This document shows, one piece after another, positions 35,088 through 45,892 of a stretch of DNA of 64,000 nt. The notes under the pieces were generated by a model. That model made no database searches. It had not been told where the DNA came from and worked only from the letters and a program-made list of their open reading frames with translations. Numbering within the stretch: position 1 is the first letter of the stretch; each line of letters begins with the position of its first letter. Source of the stretch: Pseudomonadota bacterium (GTDB lineage: Bacteria; Pseudomonadota; Gammaproteobacteria; Steroidobacterales; Steroidobacteraceae); assembly GCA_018241425.1 (NCBI GenBank), contig JAFEDU010000010.1, forward strand, positions 1 to 64,000, read 5' to 3'. A program made the translations under genes and the position numbers.

Positions 35088-35124
35088 TGACAGATATATC
35101 TTACGATAACTCTTACGAGTGTCA
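35088..35124. promoter_or_regulatory. Operator-like repeats upstream of the PadR gene
   Basis: The stretch starts with TGACA and ends with TGTCA (inverted). Inside are a perfect palindrome AGATATATCT (35092-35101) and two direct copies of TCTTACGA (35099-35106 and 35111-35118), 12 bases apart. PadR proteins often bind AT-rich palindromes at their own promoters, so autoregulation is the simplest reading. uvrA starts about 100 bases away on the other side and could be affected. Confidence 0.5.
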
Positions 35125-35221
35125 AGGGGTGGGGTGGCTTGATGTCGCCCCCATCTATCGGGAGGTGCCCCAAGGTCCCTCTGGGTCCGGGCTCGGGGCC
35201 GCAGGTACCATCGGGAGTTCC

Positions 35222-38104
<2,883 letters not shown>

Positions 38105-38199
38105 TGACCGGGACGGTGCGCGCGAAAGCCCGCATCGGCGAGCCGCGCTTGCACTAGACTGCCGCACCAGCGAACAACAGCGGCCTCCCGCGCGCGCCC

Positions 38200-40263
38200 A
38201 TGAGCGAACCCGTCAACAGCATCTTCCTGAGCTACGCCTCCCAGGATGCGGCCGCCGCGGCCCGCATCGGGGAAGGCCTGCGCGCGGCCCGCCTGGAGGT
38301 GTGGTTCGACCAGAGCGAGCTGCGCGGCGGGGATGCCTGGGACCAGCTGATCCGGCGCCGCATCCGCGAGTGCCGCCTGTTCGTGCCGGTGATCTCGGCG
38401 CACACGCAGTCGCGGCTCGAGGGTTACTTCCGTCTCGAGTGGCGTCTCGCCGTCGAGCGCTCGCACCTCATGGCCGACGGCAAGGCGTTCATCGTGCCGG
38501 TGACCATCGATGCGATCGACGAGCGCCACGCGGAGGTGCCGGAGGCCTTCCGCGCGTTCCAGTGGACCCCCCTCCCGGGTGGCGTCCCGACTCCGGCGTT
38601 CATCAGCCGCGTGACCCAACTTCTCACGGCAGCACCCGCCGGGGCGGCTGCCACGGCCGCGACGGGGGCGGCCTCCCACGCCGGCGTAGTCCCGGCGGCA
38701 AGGGCCGCACCGCACACGCCGCGCTGGGTGCCAGTGCTCGGTGCAGCCCTGGCGGCGCTCGCCATCGCGGCATTTGTATTCCTGCGCGGGCACGGCACCC
38801 CGCCGGCCTCCGCACCCGCCCCGCAGCCCCCGGCGTCTGCCCCTGCCGCTGCGGCGGCGGCCACCGCGCCCGCGCACTCGGTGGCGGTGCTGCCCTTCAC
38901 CAACATGAGCGGCGATCCGCACGACGAGTACTTCTCCGACGGGCTCTCGGAGGAACTGCTCAACACGCTCGCCGCGGTGCCGGGACTGAAGGTCGCCGCG
39001 CGCACGTCCTCGTTCTCGTTCAAGGGCAAGAACGAGGAGGTCAGCGAGATCGCTCGCAAGCTCAACGTGGCCACGGTGCTCGAGGGCAGCGTCCGCCGCG
39101 ACAAGTCCCACGTGCGCATCTCCACCGAGCTCATCGACGCGGGCACCGGGTTCCAGCGCTGGTCCCAGACCTACGACCGCGACCTGAAGGACGTGCTGGC
39201 GCTGCAGAGTGAGATCGCAGGATCCGTCGCGGGCGCGCTCAAGGTCAAACTGCTGCAGTCCGACGCAGGCGGCGACGTCGGCGGCACCGACAACCCAAAG
39301 GCCTTCGACGCCTACCTGCGGGCCGAAGAGCTGGCGCGGCGCCCGGCGATCTCGGCCCAGGTCGGCGAGGAGACCCTGCGCGCGTACGATGCCGCACTCG
39401 CCGTGGATCCGAACTACGCCAATGCCTACCGCGGCCGGGCGGAAGCGCGCATCAACTACGCCTTCAACTCCGACCTGACGCCGGCGGAGGTGGGCCAGCT
39501 GACCGACCTCGGCATCGCTGATGCGCGCAAGGCCGCCGAGCTCGCACCGAACCTCGGTGCGGCGCACAGCGTCATCGGCAACGGACTCGCTGGCCAGCAG
39601 GATTACGCCGGCGCCCTGGCGGAGTTCAGGAAGGCCATGGCGCTGTCTCCCGGTGACGCGCGCGTGTATTCCCGGGCGTCCGGCTTTTTTGTCGGCATGG
39701 GGGACACCGAGGGCGCGATCGCGCTTGCGCGCCATGCGACCGAGCTCGACCCCCTGAATCCGCACGCCTACGAATCGCTTCAGTACGTGTACTACTACGC
39801 GCACCGCTACCCGGAGTCGCTCGCGGCCGCGCAACGTTCGTTGGAGCTGGGCCCGAACCTCACCCGCTCGCTCGGCTGGATTGGCTTTGCCAACATCGAG
39901 CTCGGCAACTACGAGGCCGCCCGCGAGGCCTGCGCCTCCGAGAAGATGCAATGGGTGAGCCTCACCTGCCTTGCGGTCGTCTACGACCGGCTCGGCCGGC
40001 ACGCGGATGCGGAGGCCGCCCTGCACCAGCTGATCCAGCGCTACGGCGATGCAGCGAGCTACCAGCAGGCGGAAATCTACGCTGCTTGGGGCGACGCCCC
40101 CCATGCCCTGGAAGCGCTGCAGCGGGCACAAAGGACCCGCGACCCCGGGATGCAGGGCATTAAGGCCGACCCTCTGTTTGCCCGCATCAAGGATGATCCC
40201 GGGCTCAAGTCACTGATTGAGAAGCTTAATTTTCCCAACGTATCGGCCACACCGCACCTCTGA
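38200..40263 (+). CDS. TIR / TolB-like / TPR transmembrane protein
   Basis: 687 residues. Residues ~5-140 are a TIR domain (NSIFLSYASQDAAAAARI, LEVWFDQSELRGGDAWDQL, CRLFVPVISAHT), with Glu80-Trp81 close to where TIR NADases place the catalytic Glu. A proline/alanine linker leads to one membrane helix (about 177-196). Residues ~226-345 form a FlgO/TolB-like domain with VAVLPFTNMSGDPHDEYFSD and VATVLEGSVRRDKSHVRIST, then tetratricopeptide repeats to the end. Similar TIR- or transcriptional-regulator-headed TolB/TPR proteins are frequent in Xanthomonadales-like bacteria, mostly uncharacterised. The TIR domain would be cytoplasmic and the rest periplasmic. It is monocistronic, without defence genes beside it. 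Confidence 0.85.
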   Translation: MSEPVNSIFLSYASQDAAAAARIGEGLRAARLEVWFDQSELRGGDAWDQLIRRRIRECRLFVPVISAHTQSRLEGYFRLEWRLAVERSHLMADGKAFIVPVTIDAIDERHAEVPEAFRAFQWTPLPGGVPTPAFISRVTQLLTAAPAGAAATAATGAASHAGVVPAARAAPHTPRWVPVLGAALAALAIAAFVFLRGHGTPPASAPAPQPPASAPAAAAAATAPAHSVAVLPFTNMSGDPHDEYFSDGLSEELLNTLAAVPGLKVAARTSSFSFKGKNEEVSEIARKLNVATVLEGSVRRDKSHVRISTELIDAGTGFQRWSQTYDRDLKDVLALQSEIAGSVAGALKVKLLQSDAGGDVGGTDNPKAFDAYLRAEELARRPAISAQVGEETLRAYDAALAVDPNYANAYRGRAEARINYAFNSDLTPAEVGQLTDLGIADARKAAELAPNLGAAHSVIGNGLAGQQDYAGALAEFRKAMALSPGDARVYSRASGFFVGMGDTEGAIALARHATELDPLNPHAYESLQYVYYYAHRYPESLAAAQRSLELGPNLTRSLGWIGFANIELGNYEAAREACASEKMQWVSLTCLAVVYDRLGRHADAEAALHQLIQRYGDAASYQQAEIYAAWGDAPHALEALQRAQRTRDPGMQGIKADPLFARIKDDPGLKSLIEKLNFPNVSATPHL

Positions 40264-40322
40264 CGGGCGGCCGCCTGCCACAGGTCCGCCCGCGTCACAT
40301 ATCCGTAGTAATACGATTGCAA

Positions 40323-40339
40323 ATGCGAACCGTTCTCAT
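40323..40339 (+). promoter_or_regulatory. Fur box at the feo promoter
   Basis: ATGCGAACCGTTCTCAT is an interrupted palindrome (ATGxGAAC and GTTCxCAT) close to the Fur consensus. It lies between a -35-like TTGCAA (40317-40322) and a -10-like CATACT (40341-40346, spacing 18), exactly where a repressor would block polymerase. Iron-repressed control of the feo operon is expected from the family. Confidence 0.75.
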
Positions 40340-40353
40340 CCATACTGGCCATC

Positions 40354-40656
40354 ATGGATGCGGTTGCCTCCCCTGCCGGCCTCTCTCTAGAGCCGGGTTT
40401 CGTGAGCCTCGCGGCGCTGCCGCCGGGCACTCACGGCCGCGTCGTGAGCGTGGGCACCTCCGCTGATGCCCTGAGTGCGCTCGAGCGGCGCCTGCTCGAG
40501 TTCGGCTTCGTCAATGGCGAGACGGTCGAGATCCTCGCCGAGGCGCGCCCGGGCCGCGACCCGTTCGTGGTGCGCGTCGGTCACACGACGCTCGCGCTCC
40601 GGCGCCGCGAGGCGCAGAGCATCTGGATCGAGCTCTCCCGCGCCCGCACGCCATGA
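40354..40656 (+). CDS. feoA: Ferrous iron transport protein A
   Basis: 100 residues, with about 15 extra at the N-terminus compared with short FeoA. FeoA is a small SH3-like cytosolic protein that supports FeoB. Seen: VSLAALPPGTHGRVVSVG, RRLLEFGFVNGETVEILAEA and DPFVVRVGHTTLALRRREA, which cover the fold. Four-base overlap with feoB (ATGA) indicates coupling. A Fur box lies just upstream. Confidence 0.93.
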   Translation: MDAVASPAGLSLEPGFVSLAALPPGTHGRVVSVGTSADALSALERRLLEFGFVNGETVEILAEARPGRDPFVVRVGHTTLALRRREAQSIWIELSRARTP

Positions 40657-42575
40657 ACGCCCCGGCGGCCGCGGCCGTGGCCGCGCCGCAGCTGAGTCTC
40701 TCACTCATCGGCGTCCCGAACTGCGGCAAGACCGCACTCTTCAATCGCCTCACCGGCAGCCGCCAGAAGGTCGCCAACTACCCCGGCGTCACGGTCGAGC
40801 GCAAGGAAGGCCGGCTCGTGGGCCCGCGCACCGGGCGCAGCTACCGCGTCGTGGACCTGCCCGGGGCGTACAGCCTCGAGCCCGCCACGCTCGATGAGGC
40901 GATCGCCCGCGACGTCGTGCTCGGGCGCCATGCGAGCGAGCCCTCCCCCGATCTGCTGGTGTGCGTGGTCGATGCCACGAACCTTAGGCTCAACCTGCGA
41001 CTCGTGCTCGAGCTCAAGCGCCTGGGCAAGCCGATGATCGTCGCGCTCAACATGAGCGACCTTGCGCAGTCGCGCGGCTACCACCTCGACGTGCCAGCCC
41101 TGGAGCGGGCGCTCGGCCTCCCCGTGATCCCGACGGTCGCGATCCGCGCCGGCGGCGAGCGCGCGCTCACGGAGGCGATCGACGGCTACGACTTCGGGCC
41201 CGCGACGCTCGCGCGGGCGCGGGCGAAGCTTGCGCCCCTGCCCCCGGCGACCGCCCGGGACATCGAGACCACGCAGCGCGAGGTGCGCGCCGTGCTGGAT
41301 GCGGCCGGCTACCGCGTGCCGGCGCGCGTGAAGGCGCTCGCGCGCCTGGACCAGATCGTCCTGAACCCGGTCGCGGGTCCCCTCCTGCTCGGGGTCGTGC
41401 TGTTCCTCATGTTCCAGGCGGTGTTCTCCTGGGCCAAGGCGCCGCAGAACCTCATCAACGAGGGCGTCGCACGCCTGAGCGGCCTGCTCTCAGGCGTCCT
41501 GCCCGACGGCCCGCTGCGCGGCCTGGTGCTCGATGGCGTCGTGGCCGGCACCGGCAGCGTGCTCGTGTTCCTGCCGCAGATCCTGATCCTGTTCGCCTTC
41601 ATCCTGGCGCTCGAGGACTCCGGCTACCTGCCGCGCGCGGCGTTCATGCTCGACCGCCTGATGGGGCGCGTCGGGCTCTCCGGGCGCGCGTTCATCCCGC
41701 TGCTGTCGAGCTTCGCGTGCGCCATCCCCGGGATCATGGCGACGCGCACCATCCCGACGCGCGCCGACCGCATCGCCACGATCATGATCGCCCCGCTCAT
41801 GACCTGCTCGGCGCGCCTGCCGGTCTATGCGCTCCTGATCGGCGCCTTCATCCCGGCGCGCAGCGTGGGCGTGCTCAACCTGCGCGGGCTGGTGCTGTTC
41901 GCGCTCTACCTCGCCGGCGTCGGCAGCGCGCTCGCGGTCGCCTTCGTACTCAAGCGCCTGGGCTCGGGCCGCAACGAGTACCGGCCGCTCTTGCTGGAAC
42001 TCCCCGAGTACCGCCTGCCGAGCCTGCCCTCGCTGCTGCTCGGGCTGTGGGAGCGCTGCAAGATATTCCTCGGGCGCGTCGGCACCATCATCCTCGCGCT
42101 CATGGTGGTGCTGTGGTTCCTGGCGAGCTTCCCGGCACCGCCCGCGGGTGCGACGGGCCCCGCGATCCAGTACTCCATCGCCGGCTACCTCGGCCGCGGG
42201 CTCGAGTACCTGTTCGCGCCGATCGGCTTCAACTGGCAGATCTCGATCGCGCTGGTGCCCGGCCTGGCGGCGCGCGAGGTGGCCGTGAGTGCGCTCGGCA
42301 CGGTGTACGCCATGACCGGCGCCGGCTCCGAGGAGGTCGCCGGCGCACTGTCGCCGGTGATCGCCCACAGCTGGTCGCTCGCCACCGGGCTCTCGCTGCT
42401 CGCCTGGTACGTGTTCGCGCCGCAGTGCCTCTCGACGCTGGCGGTGGTGCGCCGTGAGACCAACTCCTGGCGCTACCCGCTCTACATGGCGGGCTACCTC
42501 TTCGCGCTCGCTTACGTGGGCGCCTTCATCACCTACCGCGTCGCCCTCGCGCTCGGCGGCGGGCACATCGCGTGA
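40653..42575 (+). CDS. feoB: Ferrous iron transporter B
   Basis: 640 residues, on the short side of the family. The N-terminal G domain has G1 GVPNCGKTALFN, G2 NYPGVTVERKEG, G3 DLPGAYSL and G4 NMSD. The membrane part includes two Gate motifs, with SFACAIPGIMATRTIP and LAAREVAVSALGTVYAM recognisable, and helices running to residue ~630. FeoB imports Fe2+ across the inner membrane. It is coupled to feoA upstream and to a small membrane gene downstream. Confidence 0.96.
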   Translation: MNAPAAAAVAAPQLSLSLIGVPNCGKTALFNRLTGSRQKVANYPGVTVERKEGRLVGPRTGRSYRVVDLPGAYSLEPATLDEAIARDVVLGRHASEPSPDLLVCVVDATNLRLNLRLVLELKRLGKPMIVALNMSDLAQSRGYHLDVPALERALGLPVIPTVAIRAGGERALTEAIDGYDFGPATLARARAKLAPLPPATARDIETTQREVRAVLDAAGYRVPARVKALARLDQIVLNPVAGPLLLGVVLFLMFQAVFSWAKAPQNLINEGVARLSGLLSGVLPDGPLRGLVLDGVVAGTGSVLVFLPQILILFAFILALEDSGYLPRAAFMLDRLMGRVGLSGRAFIPLLSSFACAIPGIMATRTIPTRADRIATIMIAPLMTCSARLPVYALLIGAFIPARSVGVLNLRGLVLFALYLAGVGSALAVAFVLKRLGSGRNEYRPLLLELPEYRLPSLPSLLLGLWERCKIFLGRVGTIILALMVVLWFLASFPAPPAGATGPAIQYSIAGYLGRGLEYLFAPIGFNWQISIALVPGLAAREVAVSALGTVYAMTGAGSEEVAGALSPVIAHSWSLATGLSLLAWYVFAPQCLSTLAVVRRETNSWRYPLYMAGYLFALAYVGAFITYRVALALGGGHIA

Positions 42576-42832
42576 GTGCATCCCTGCAGCTGCTGCTCGT
42601 GGTGCTGGCGGTGGGCGTGGCGCTGCTCTACAGCGCCTGGCGCCTGATGCCGGCCGCAGCGCGCCTGAGGCTCCTGATGGCGATGGCGCGCCTGCCGCTG
42701 TTGCGCGGCCACGCGGGCTTCGAGGCATGGCGTGCCCGTGCCGCGCAGAAGGCCGCGGCGGGGTGCGGCGGCTGCGCGCCCGCTACGGGCGCGCCACCTG
42801 CGAAACGAACACCTGGTGCACTTCGCCGTTGA
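42572..42832 (+). CDS. Small membrane protein of the feo operon with CGGC motif
   Basis: 86 residues from GTG at 42572, overlapping the feoB stop (GTGA). One N-terminal membrane helix (LQLLLVVLAVGVALLYSAW) is followed by a basic amphipathic stretch and CGGC at 65-68. This resembles short FeoB-associated cysteine-containing proteins that replace FeoC in some proteobacteria, a role I infer from position and motif only. Its last 50 bases overlap, tail to tail, the coding end of the GNAT gene on the other strand. Confidence 0.7.
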   Translation: MSASLQLLLVVLAVGVALLYSAWRLMPAAARLRLLMAMARLPLLRGHAGFEAWRARAAQKAAAGCGGCAPATGAPPAKRTPGALRR

Positions 42833-43301
42833 TGATGCGCTCGGTGTACTTGCCCTGGGTGTAGCTGCCGACCACGCGCCGCCAGAAGTTCACGGCCGAG
42901 GCGTTGCGCACGTACTCGGTGATTTCCCACTGTCCGGCGAAGCGCGACAGGATCAGCTGCACCGCGGTCTGGCCGATGCCTAAGCGCCGGCGCGGCCGGG
43001 TGACGAAGAACTCCGCCAGGCGGTAGTCGATGCGCGGCGCGCTGCGCGCCGGCGGCAGGCGCACCACGCGTGCGAAGCCAACCGGCTCCTCCCCGCGCAC
43101 GATGACCAGTGGGTAGGTGTTGGCATCCCCGAACCAGTGGGCGATCTGGTCGTCCTCGCGGTGCCCGATCTCCGGCAGCCGCGGGAAGATCCCGGTGCCC
43201 GGGTTCAGGTCATCGAGGTAGTCGCGGTACACGCTGTGGATCCACAGCCGGTCCGCCGGGGATGCGCGCGCATCGCGCACGCTGACTTGGGCGACGTTCA
43301 T
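42783..43301 (-). CDS. GNAT-family acetyltransferase
   Basis: 172 residues. A GNAT fold is suggested by LVIVRGEEPVGFARVV in the middle strands, FVTRPRRRLGIGQTAVQLIL (the acetyl-CoA pyrophosphate loop R-x-x-G-x-G/A, here RRLGIG, near 105-112), and a terminal NASAVNFWRRVVG. The acceptor is unknown. It converges on the feo operon and its 3' end overlaps that operon's last gene by 50 bases. Confidence 0.8.
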   Translation of the reverse strand: MNVAQVSVRDARASPADRLWIHSVYRDYLDDLNPGTGIFPRLPEIGHREDDQIAHWFGDANTYPLVIVRGEEPVGFARVVRLPPARSAPRIDYRLAEFFVTRPRRRLGIGQTAVQLILSRFAGQWEITEYVRNASAVNFWRRVVGSYTQGKYTERIINGEVHQVFVSQVARP

Positions 43302-43356
43302 GGGCGTGTCATCAATCCCTTGCCGAGACGCGTGAAATCCACCGACCCAAAAACAA

Positions 43357-43396
43357 ACGGCCCGGACAGCTCGCGTGTGCGAACCGTCCGGGCCGT
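43357..43396 (-). terminator. Rho-independent terminator after the alanine-rich lipoprotein gene
   Basis: An 11-base perfect stem, ACGGCCCGGAC with GTCCGGGCCGT, encloses an inner TCGC/GCGA stem. On the minus strand the stem is followed by TTGTTTTT. It lies 23 bases after the lipoprotein stop and before the GNAT gene. Confidence 0.85.
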
Positions 43397-43419
43397 GTGA
43401 TCAGCCGTAAGCGCGAAGC

Positions 43420-43731
43420 TTACTGCTTCGGCGGCGTCGAGCTGTCGGACGCAGCCTTGGCGGCATCGGACGCGGCCTGACCGGCGGCCTGGGCGGCAGA
43501 GCCCGCGGCATCGGCAGCCGAGCCCGCAGCCTGGCCCGCCGACTGGGCGGCAGAGCCCGCGGCGTCAGCAGCCGAAGAGGCAGCCTGGCCAGCGGCCGCG
43601 GCGGCATCAGAGGCGGCAGCCGCCGGAGCAGCAGGAGGAGTTGCAGCATCGGTGCCTGCGGATTCCTGCTTCGCGCAGGCCGTCAGCATCAGCGCGGCAA
43701 CAACAGCGCTAAGAGCAAGTTTGGTGTTCAT
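43420..43731 (-). CDS. Alanine-repeat lipoprotein
   Basis: 103 residues from ATG at 43731. The signal (LALSAVVAALMLTACAKQ) has the lipobox LTAC with Cys19. The mature part is almost only Ala, Gly, Ser, Asp and Gln, with an 18-residue unit SAADAAGSAAQSAGQAAG present twice in a row at 53-88, the second copy slightly changed. Such heptad-like alanine-rich stretches may form extended helical or coiled structures on the periplasmic face. No characterised family is recognised. The upstream open frame is not needed. It has its own terminator. Confidence 0.75.
   Translation of the reverse strand: MNTKLALSAVVAALMLTACAKQESAGTDAATPPAAPAAAASDAAAAAGQAASSAADAAGSAAQSAGQAAGSAADAAGSAAQAAGQAASDAAKAASDSSTPPKQ
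43468..43575 (-). repeat. Two tandem 54-base units inside the lipoprotein gene
   Basis: The DNA repeats with a period of 54 bases; for example GGGCGGCAGAGCCCGCGGC starts at 43491 and again at 43545. It encodes two 18-residue alanine-rich units and could change copy number by slippage or recombination. Confidence 0.75.
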
Positions 43732-43804
43732 CGATCGGTACCCCGAGGGAAGCAGAGTTGTATGGATTTGACGACGGCCTTTCACGGCCGTTCCGTGCCC
43801 CGTA

Positions 43805-43860
43805 AACGCAGCAGCGGGACGCAAATTCTATATAAGTCCCGGTACGATTGGAAACTCCCG
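43805..43860. promoter_or_regulatory. Divergent promoter region between the lipoprotein and pepQ
   Basis: An AT-rich core (ATTCTATATAAG at 43825-43836) between divergent genes. For the lipoprotein on the minus strand TTTCCA and TATAGA are about 16 bases apart. The opposite reading gives TATATA for pepQ but no good -35. Evidence is by eye. Confidence 0.35.
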
Positions 43861-43923
43861 GGTCGACGGCGGTGTCGGGCCGGGACGACAGTTGGCAACG
43901 TTTCGAACGGAGGTTGGAATCCC

Positions 43924-45270
43924 ATGTCGGCATCGCTCGCCACCGAGCTCGCGCGCACCTTCGGACCCCACCTCGAGGCGCTGTGCGCGCGCACGGCCCA
44001 CGCGCTGGAGAAGAGCGGGTTCAAGGCGCTCCTGGTGCACTCCGGCTCCCTGCTGCCCGTGTTCGAAGACGACCGCACCTACGCCTTCGAGGTGCACGCA
44101 CCGTTCAAGGTATGGGTGCCGCAGGCCGAGGCCCCGGACAGCTTCGTGTACTTCGCGCCCGGGTCACGCCCGCGGCTGGTCCTGAACCAGCCCGACGACT
44201 ACTGGTACAAAAGCGCCGCGACCCCGGAAGGGTACTGGGTGCGCCACTTCGAGATCGTCAGCGTCCCCGACCTTGAGGCTGCGCGCGCGGCGCTGCCGAA
44301 GGACCTGAGCGGCTGTGCCTACATCGGCGATGAATTCCCCGGCCTTGCCGCCTTCGGGGTGGCCGCGGCCAATCCCCGCGCCCTGATCCGCCGTCTGGAT
44401 TATGCCCGCGCCGCGAAGACCCCCTACGAACTTAGCTGCCTGCGGGAGGCGAGCCGCCTGGGGGCCGCCGGGCACGTGGCCGCCGCTGAGGCCTTCCGGG
44501 CCGGCGCGACGGAGTTCGAGATCGAGCTCGCCTTCCTGCGTGGCTGCGGGCAGCGCGAGCAGGAACTGCCGTACAACCCGATCATCGCCCTCAACGCCAT
44601 GGGCGCGGTACTGCACTATCAGGTGCTGCAGAAGGCCCCCCCGGCCGAGCGCTACTCGCTGCTCATCGACGCGGGGGCGGAGTTCGCCGGCTACGCGAGC
44701 GACATCACCCGCACCTACGCCGCCGACGATGCCGACTTCGCGGCGCTCATCGCCCGCATGGACGGGATGCAGCGCGCGCTGTGTGACCAGGTGCGGGCGG
44801 GGGTGGACTGGCGCGACATTCACCTCAAGGCCCACGCCCTGACCGCCGAGGTCTTGCGGGACGCCGACCTGATCCTCTGCTCGCCGGCCGAGGCGGTGGA
44901 AGCGCACGTGACCTCCGTCTTCCTGCCGCACGGCATCGGGCATCTCCTGGGGCTCGAGGTACACGACGTCGGGGGCTTCATGGCCGATGCGGAGGGCGGG
45001 GAGATCGGCAGGCCCGAGGGCCACCCCTACCTGCGCCTCACCCGGGTCCTGGAGCCGGGCTTCGTGGTCACCATGGAACCGGGAATCTACTTCATCGACC
45101 AGCTGCTGAAGGCGGCGCGCGCCGATTCCCGCGCCGGGCTCATCAACTGGAGCCGGGTCTCGCAGCTCTCGCGTTTCGGCGGGATCCGCATCGAGGATGA
45201 CCTGGCGGTGCAGGCGAAGGGGGTGGAGAACCTCACCCGGGACGCCTTCCGCTCCCTCGCTCAGGGCTAA
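43924..45270 (+). CDS. pepQ: Xaa-Pro dipeptidase PepQ
   Basis: 448 residues (E. coli 443). A pita-bread M24 metallopeptidase that cleaves dipeptides with C-terminal proline. The dimetal ligands appear in order: Asp in LLIDAGAEFAG, Asp in ASDITRTY, His in LPHGIGHLLGLEVHDVGG, Glu in VTMEPGIYF and Glu in IRIEDDLAV. The N-terminal domain (FKALLVHSGSLLPVFEDDRT, FKVWVPQAEAPDSFVYF) matches PepQ instead of PepP. ATG at 43924 has GGAGG upstream; the frame starts earlier at 43762 without family similarity. Confidence 0.94.
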   Translation: MSASLATELARTFGPHLEALCARTAHALEKSGFKALLVHSGSLLPVFEDDRTYAFEVHAPFKVWVPQAEAPDSFVYFAPGSRPRLVLNQPDDYWYKSAATPEGYWVRHFEIVSVPDLEAARAALPKDLSGCAYIGDEFPGLAAFGVAAANPRALIRRLDYARAAKTPYELSCLREASRLGAAGHVAAAEAFRAGATEFEIELAFLRGCGQREQELPYNPIIALNAMGAVLHYQVLQKAPPAERYSLLIDAGAEFAGYASDITRTYAADDADFAALIARMDGMQRALCDQVRAGVDWRDIHLKAHALTAEVLRDADLILCSPAEAVEAHVTSVFLPHGIGHLLGLEVHDVGGFMADAEGGEIGRPEGHPYLRLTRVLEPGFVVTMEPGIYFIDQLLKAARADSRAGLINWSRVSQLSRFGGIRIEDDLAVQAKGVENLTRDAFRSLAQG

Positions 45271-45280
45271 CCCCCCAAAG

Positions 45281-45309
45281 CAATCGGGGGCCCAGAGGGC
45301 CCCCGATTG
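45281..45309. terminator. Bidirectional hairpin between pepQ and mscL
   Basis: A 13-base perfect stem, CAATCGGGGGCCC and GGGCCCCCGATTG, with a three-base AGA loop, lies 11 bases after the pepQ stop and 19 bases after the convergent mscL stop. T runs are short on both sides. Confidence 0.75.
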
Positions 45310-45327
45310 ATTCACCTGAGAGACAAA

Positions 45328-45732
45328 TCAGGCCTTCCGGGCCAGGATATTCTTGATATCCGCCAGTAATTCCTCGGTCTTCGTTAGCGGCGGCGGCGGT
45401 GCTGCAGCCGAGGGCGGCGGGGGGCGCTTGAGCTTGTTGATGCCCTTGATGGCGATGAAGATCGCCAGCGCCACGATCACGAACTCGATGCAGGTCTGGA
45501 TGAAGCTGCCGTACTTCACCAGCACCGGCTTGCCGGCGGCGTCGGTGGCGATCTGGAAGGCGAGGTCCGTGAAATTCACCTTGCCGAGCAGCGGTGACAG
45601 CAGCGGCATGATGATGTCCCCGACCAGGGAACTGACGATCTTGCCGAAGGCGGCGCCGATCACGACACCGACCGCGAGGTCGATGACGTTGCCCTTCATG
45701 GCAAATTCCTTGAACTCCGATGCGAAACTCAT
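45328..45732 (-). CDS. mscL: Large-conductance mechanosensitive channel
   Basis: 134 residues (E. coli 136). MscL opens under extreme membrane tension to release solutes. TM1 with the pore constriction is FAMKGNVIDLAVGVVIGAAF, TM2 follows near 72-95 (FIQTCIEFVIVALAIFIAIK), and the C-terminal helix ends TEELLADIKNILARKA. A proline-rich segment sits just before that helix. ATG at 45732 has GGGAGGA upstream. Converges on pepQ. Confidence 0.96.
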   Translation of the reverse strand: MSFASEFKEFAMKGNVIDLAVGVVIGAAFGKIVSSLVGDIIMPLLSPLLGKVNFTDLAFQIATDAAGKPVLVKYGSFIQTCIEFVIVALAIFIAIKGINKLKRPPPPSAAAPPPPLTKTEELLADIKNILARKA

Positions 45733-45836
45733 AGCGGGTGTCCTCCCCTTTATTAGGATTTTTTGTCTGCGCCGGCGCGACTCACGGCACATTCGAGACC
45801 GAGACTAGCGAAATCCCGTGCGGCGGTGCAAACGAG

Positions 45837-45859
45837 AAGGCCGCCCCCGGGGCGGCCTT
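45837..45859 (-). terminator. Terminator after rplQ (end of the alpha operon)
   Basis: A 9-base stem, AAGGCCGCC and GGCGGCCTT with a five-base loop, lies about 34 bases after the rplQ stop. On the minus strand a short T-containing tail follows (CTCGTTTG). Next gene on that strand is mscL. Confidence 0.7.
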
Positions 45860-45892
45860 TCGCAGGTCAGCTTGTAACCAACTGCAAGTCGA

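Noticed and set aside
40264..40353. Transcription terminator between the TIR/TPR gene and feoA
   Set aside because: No convincing hairpin with T run; the region is better explained by the feo promoter and Fur box.
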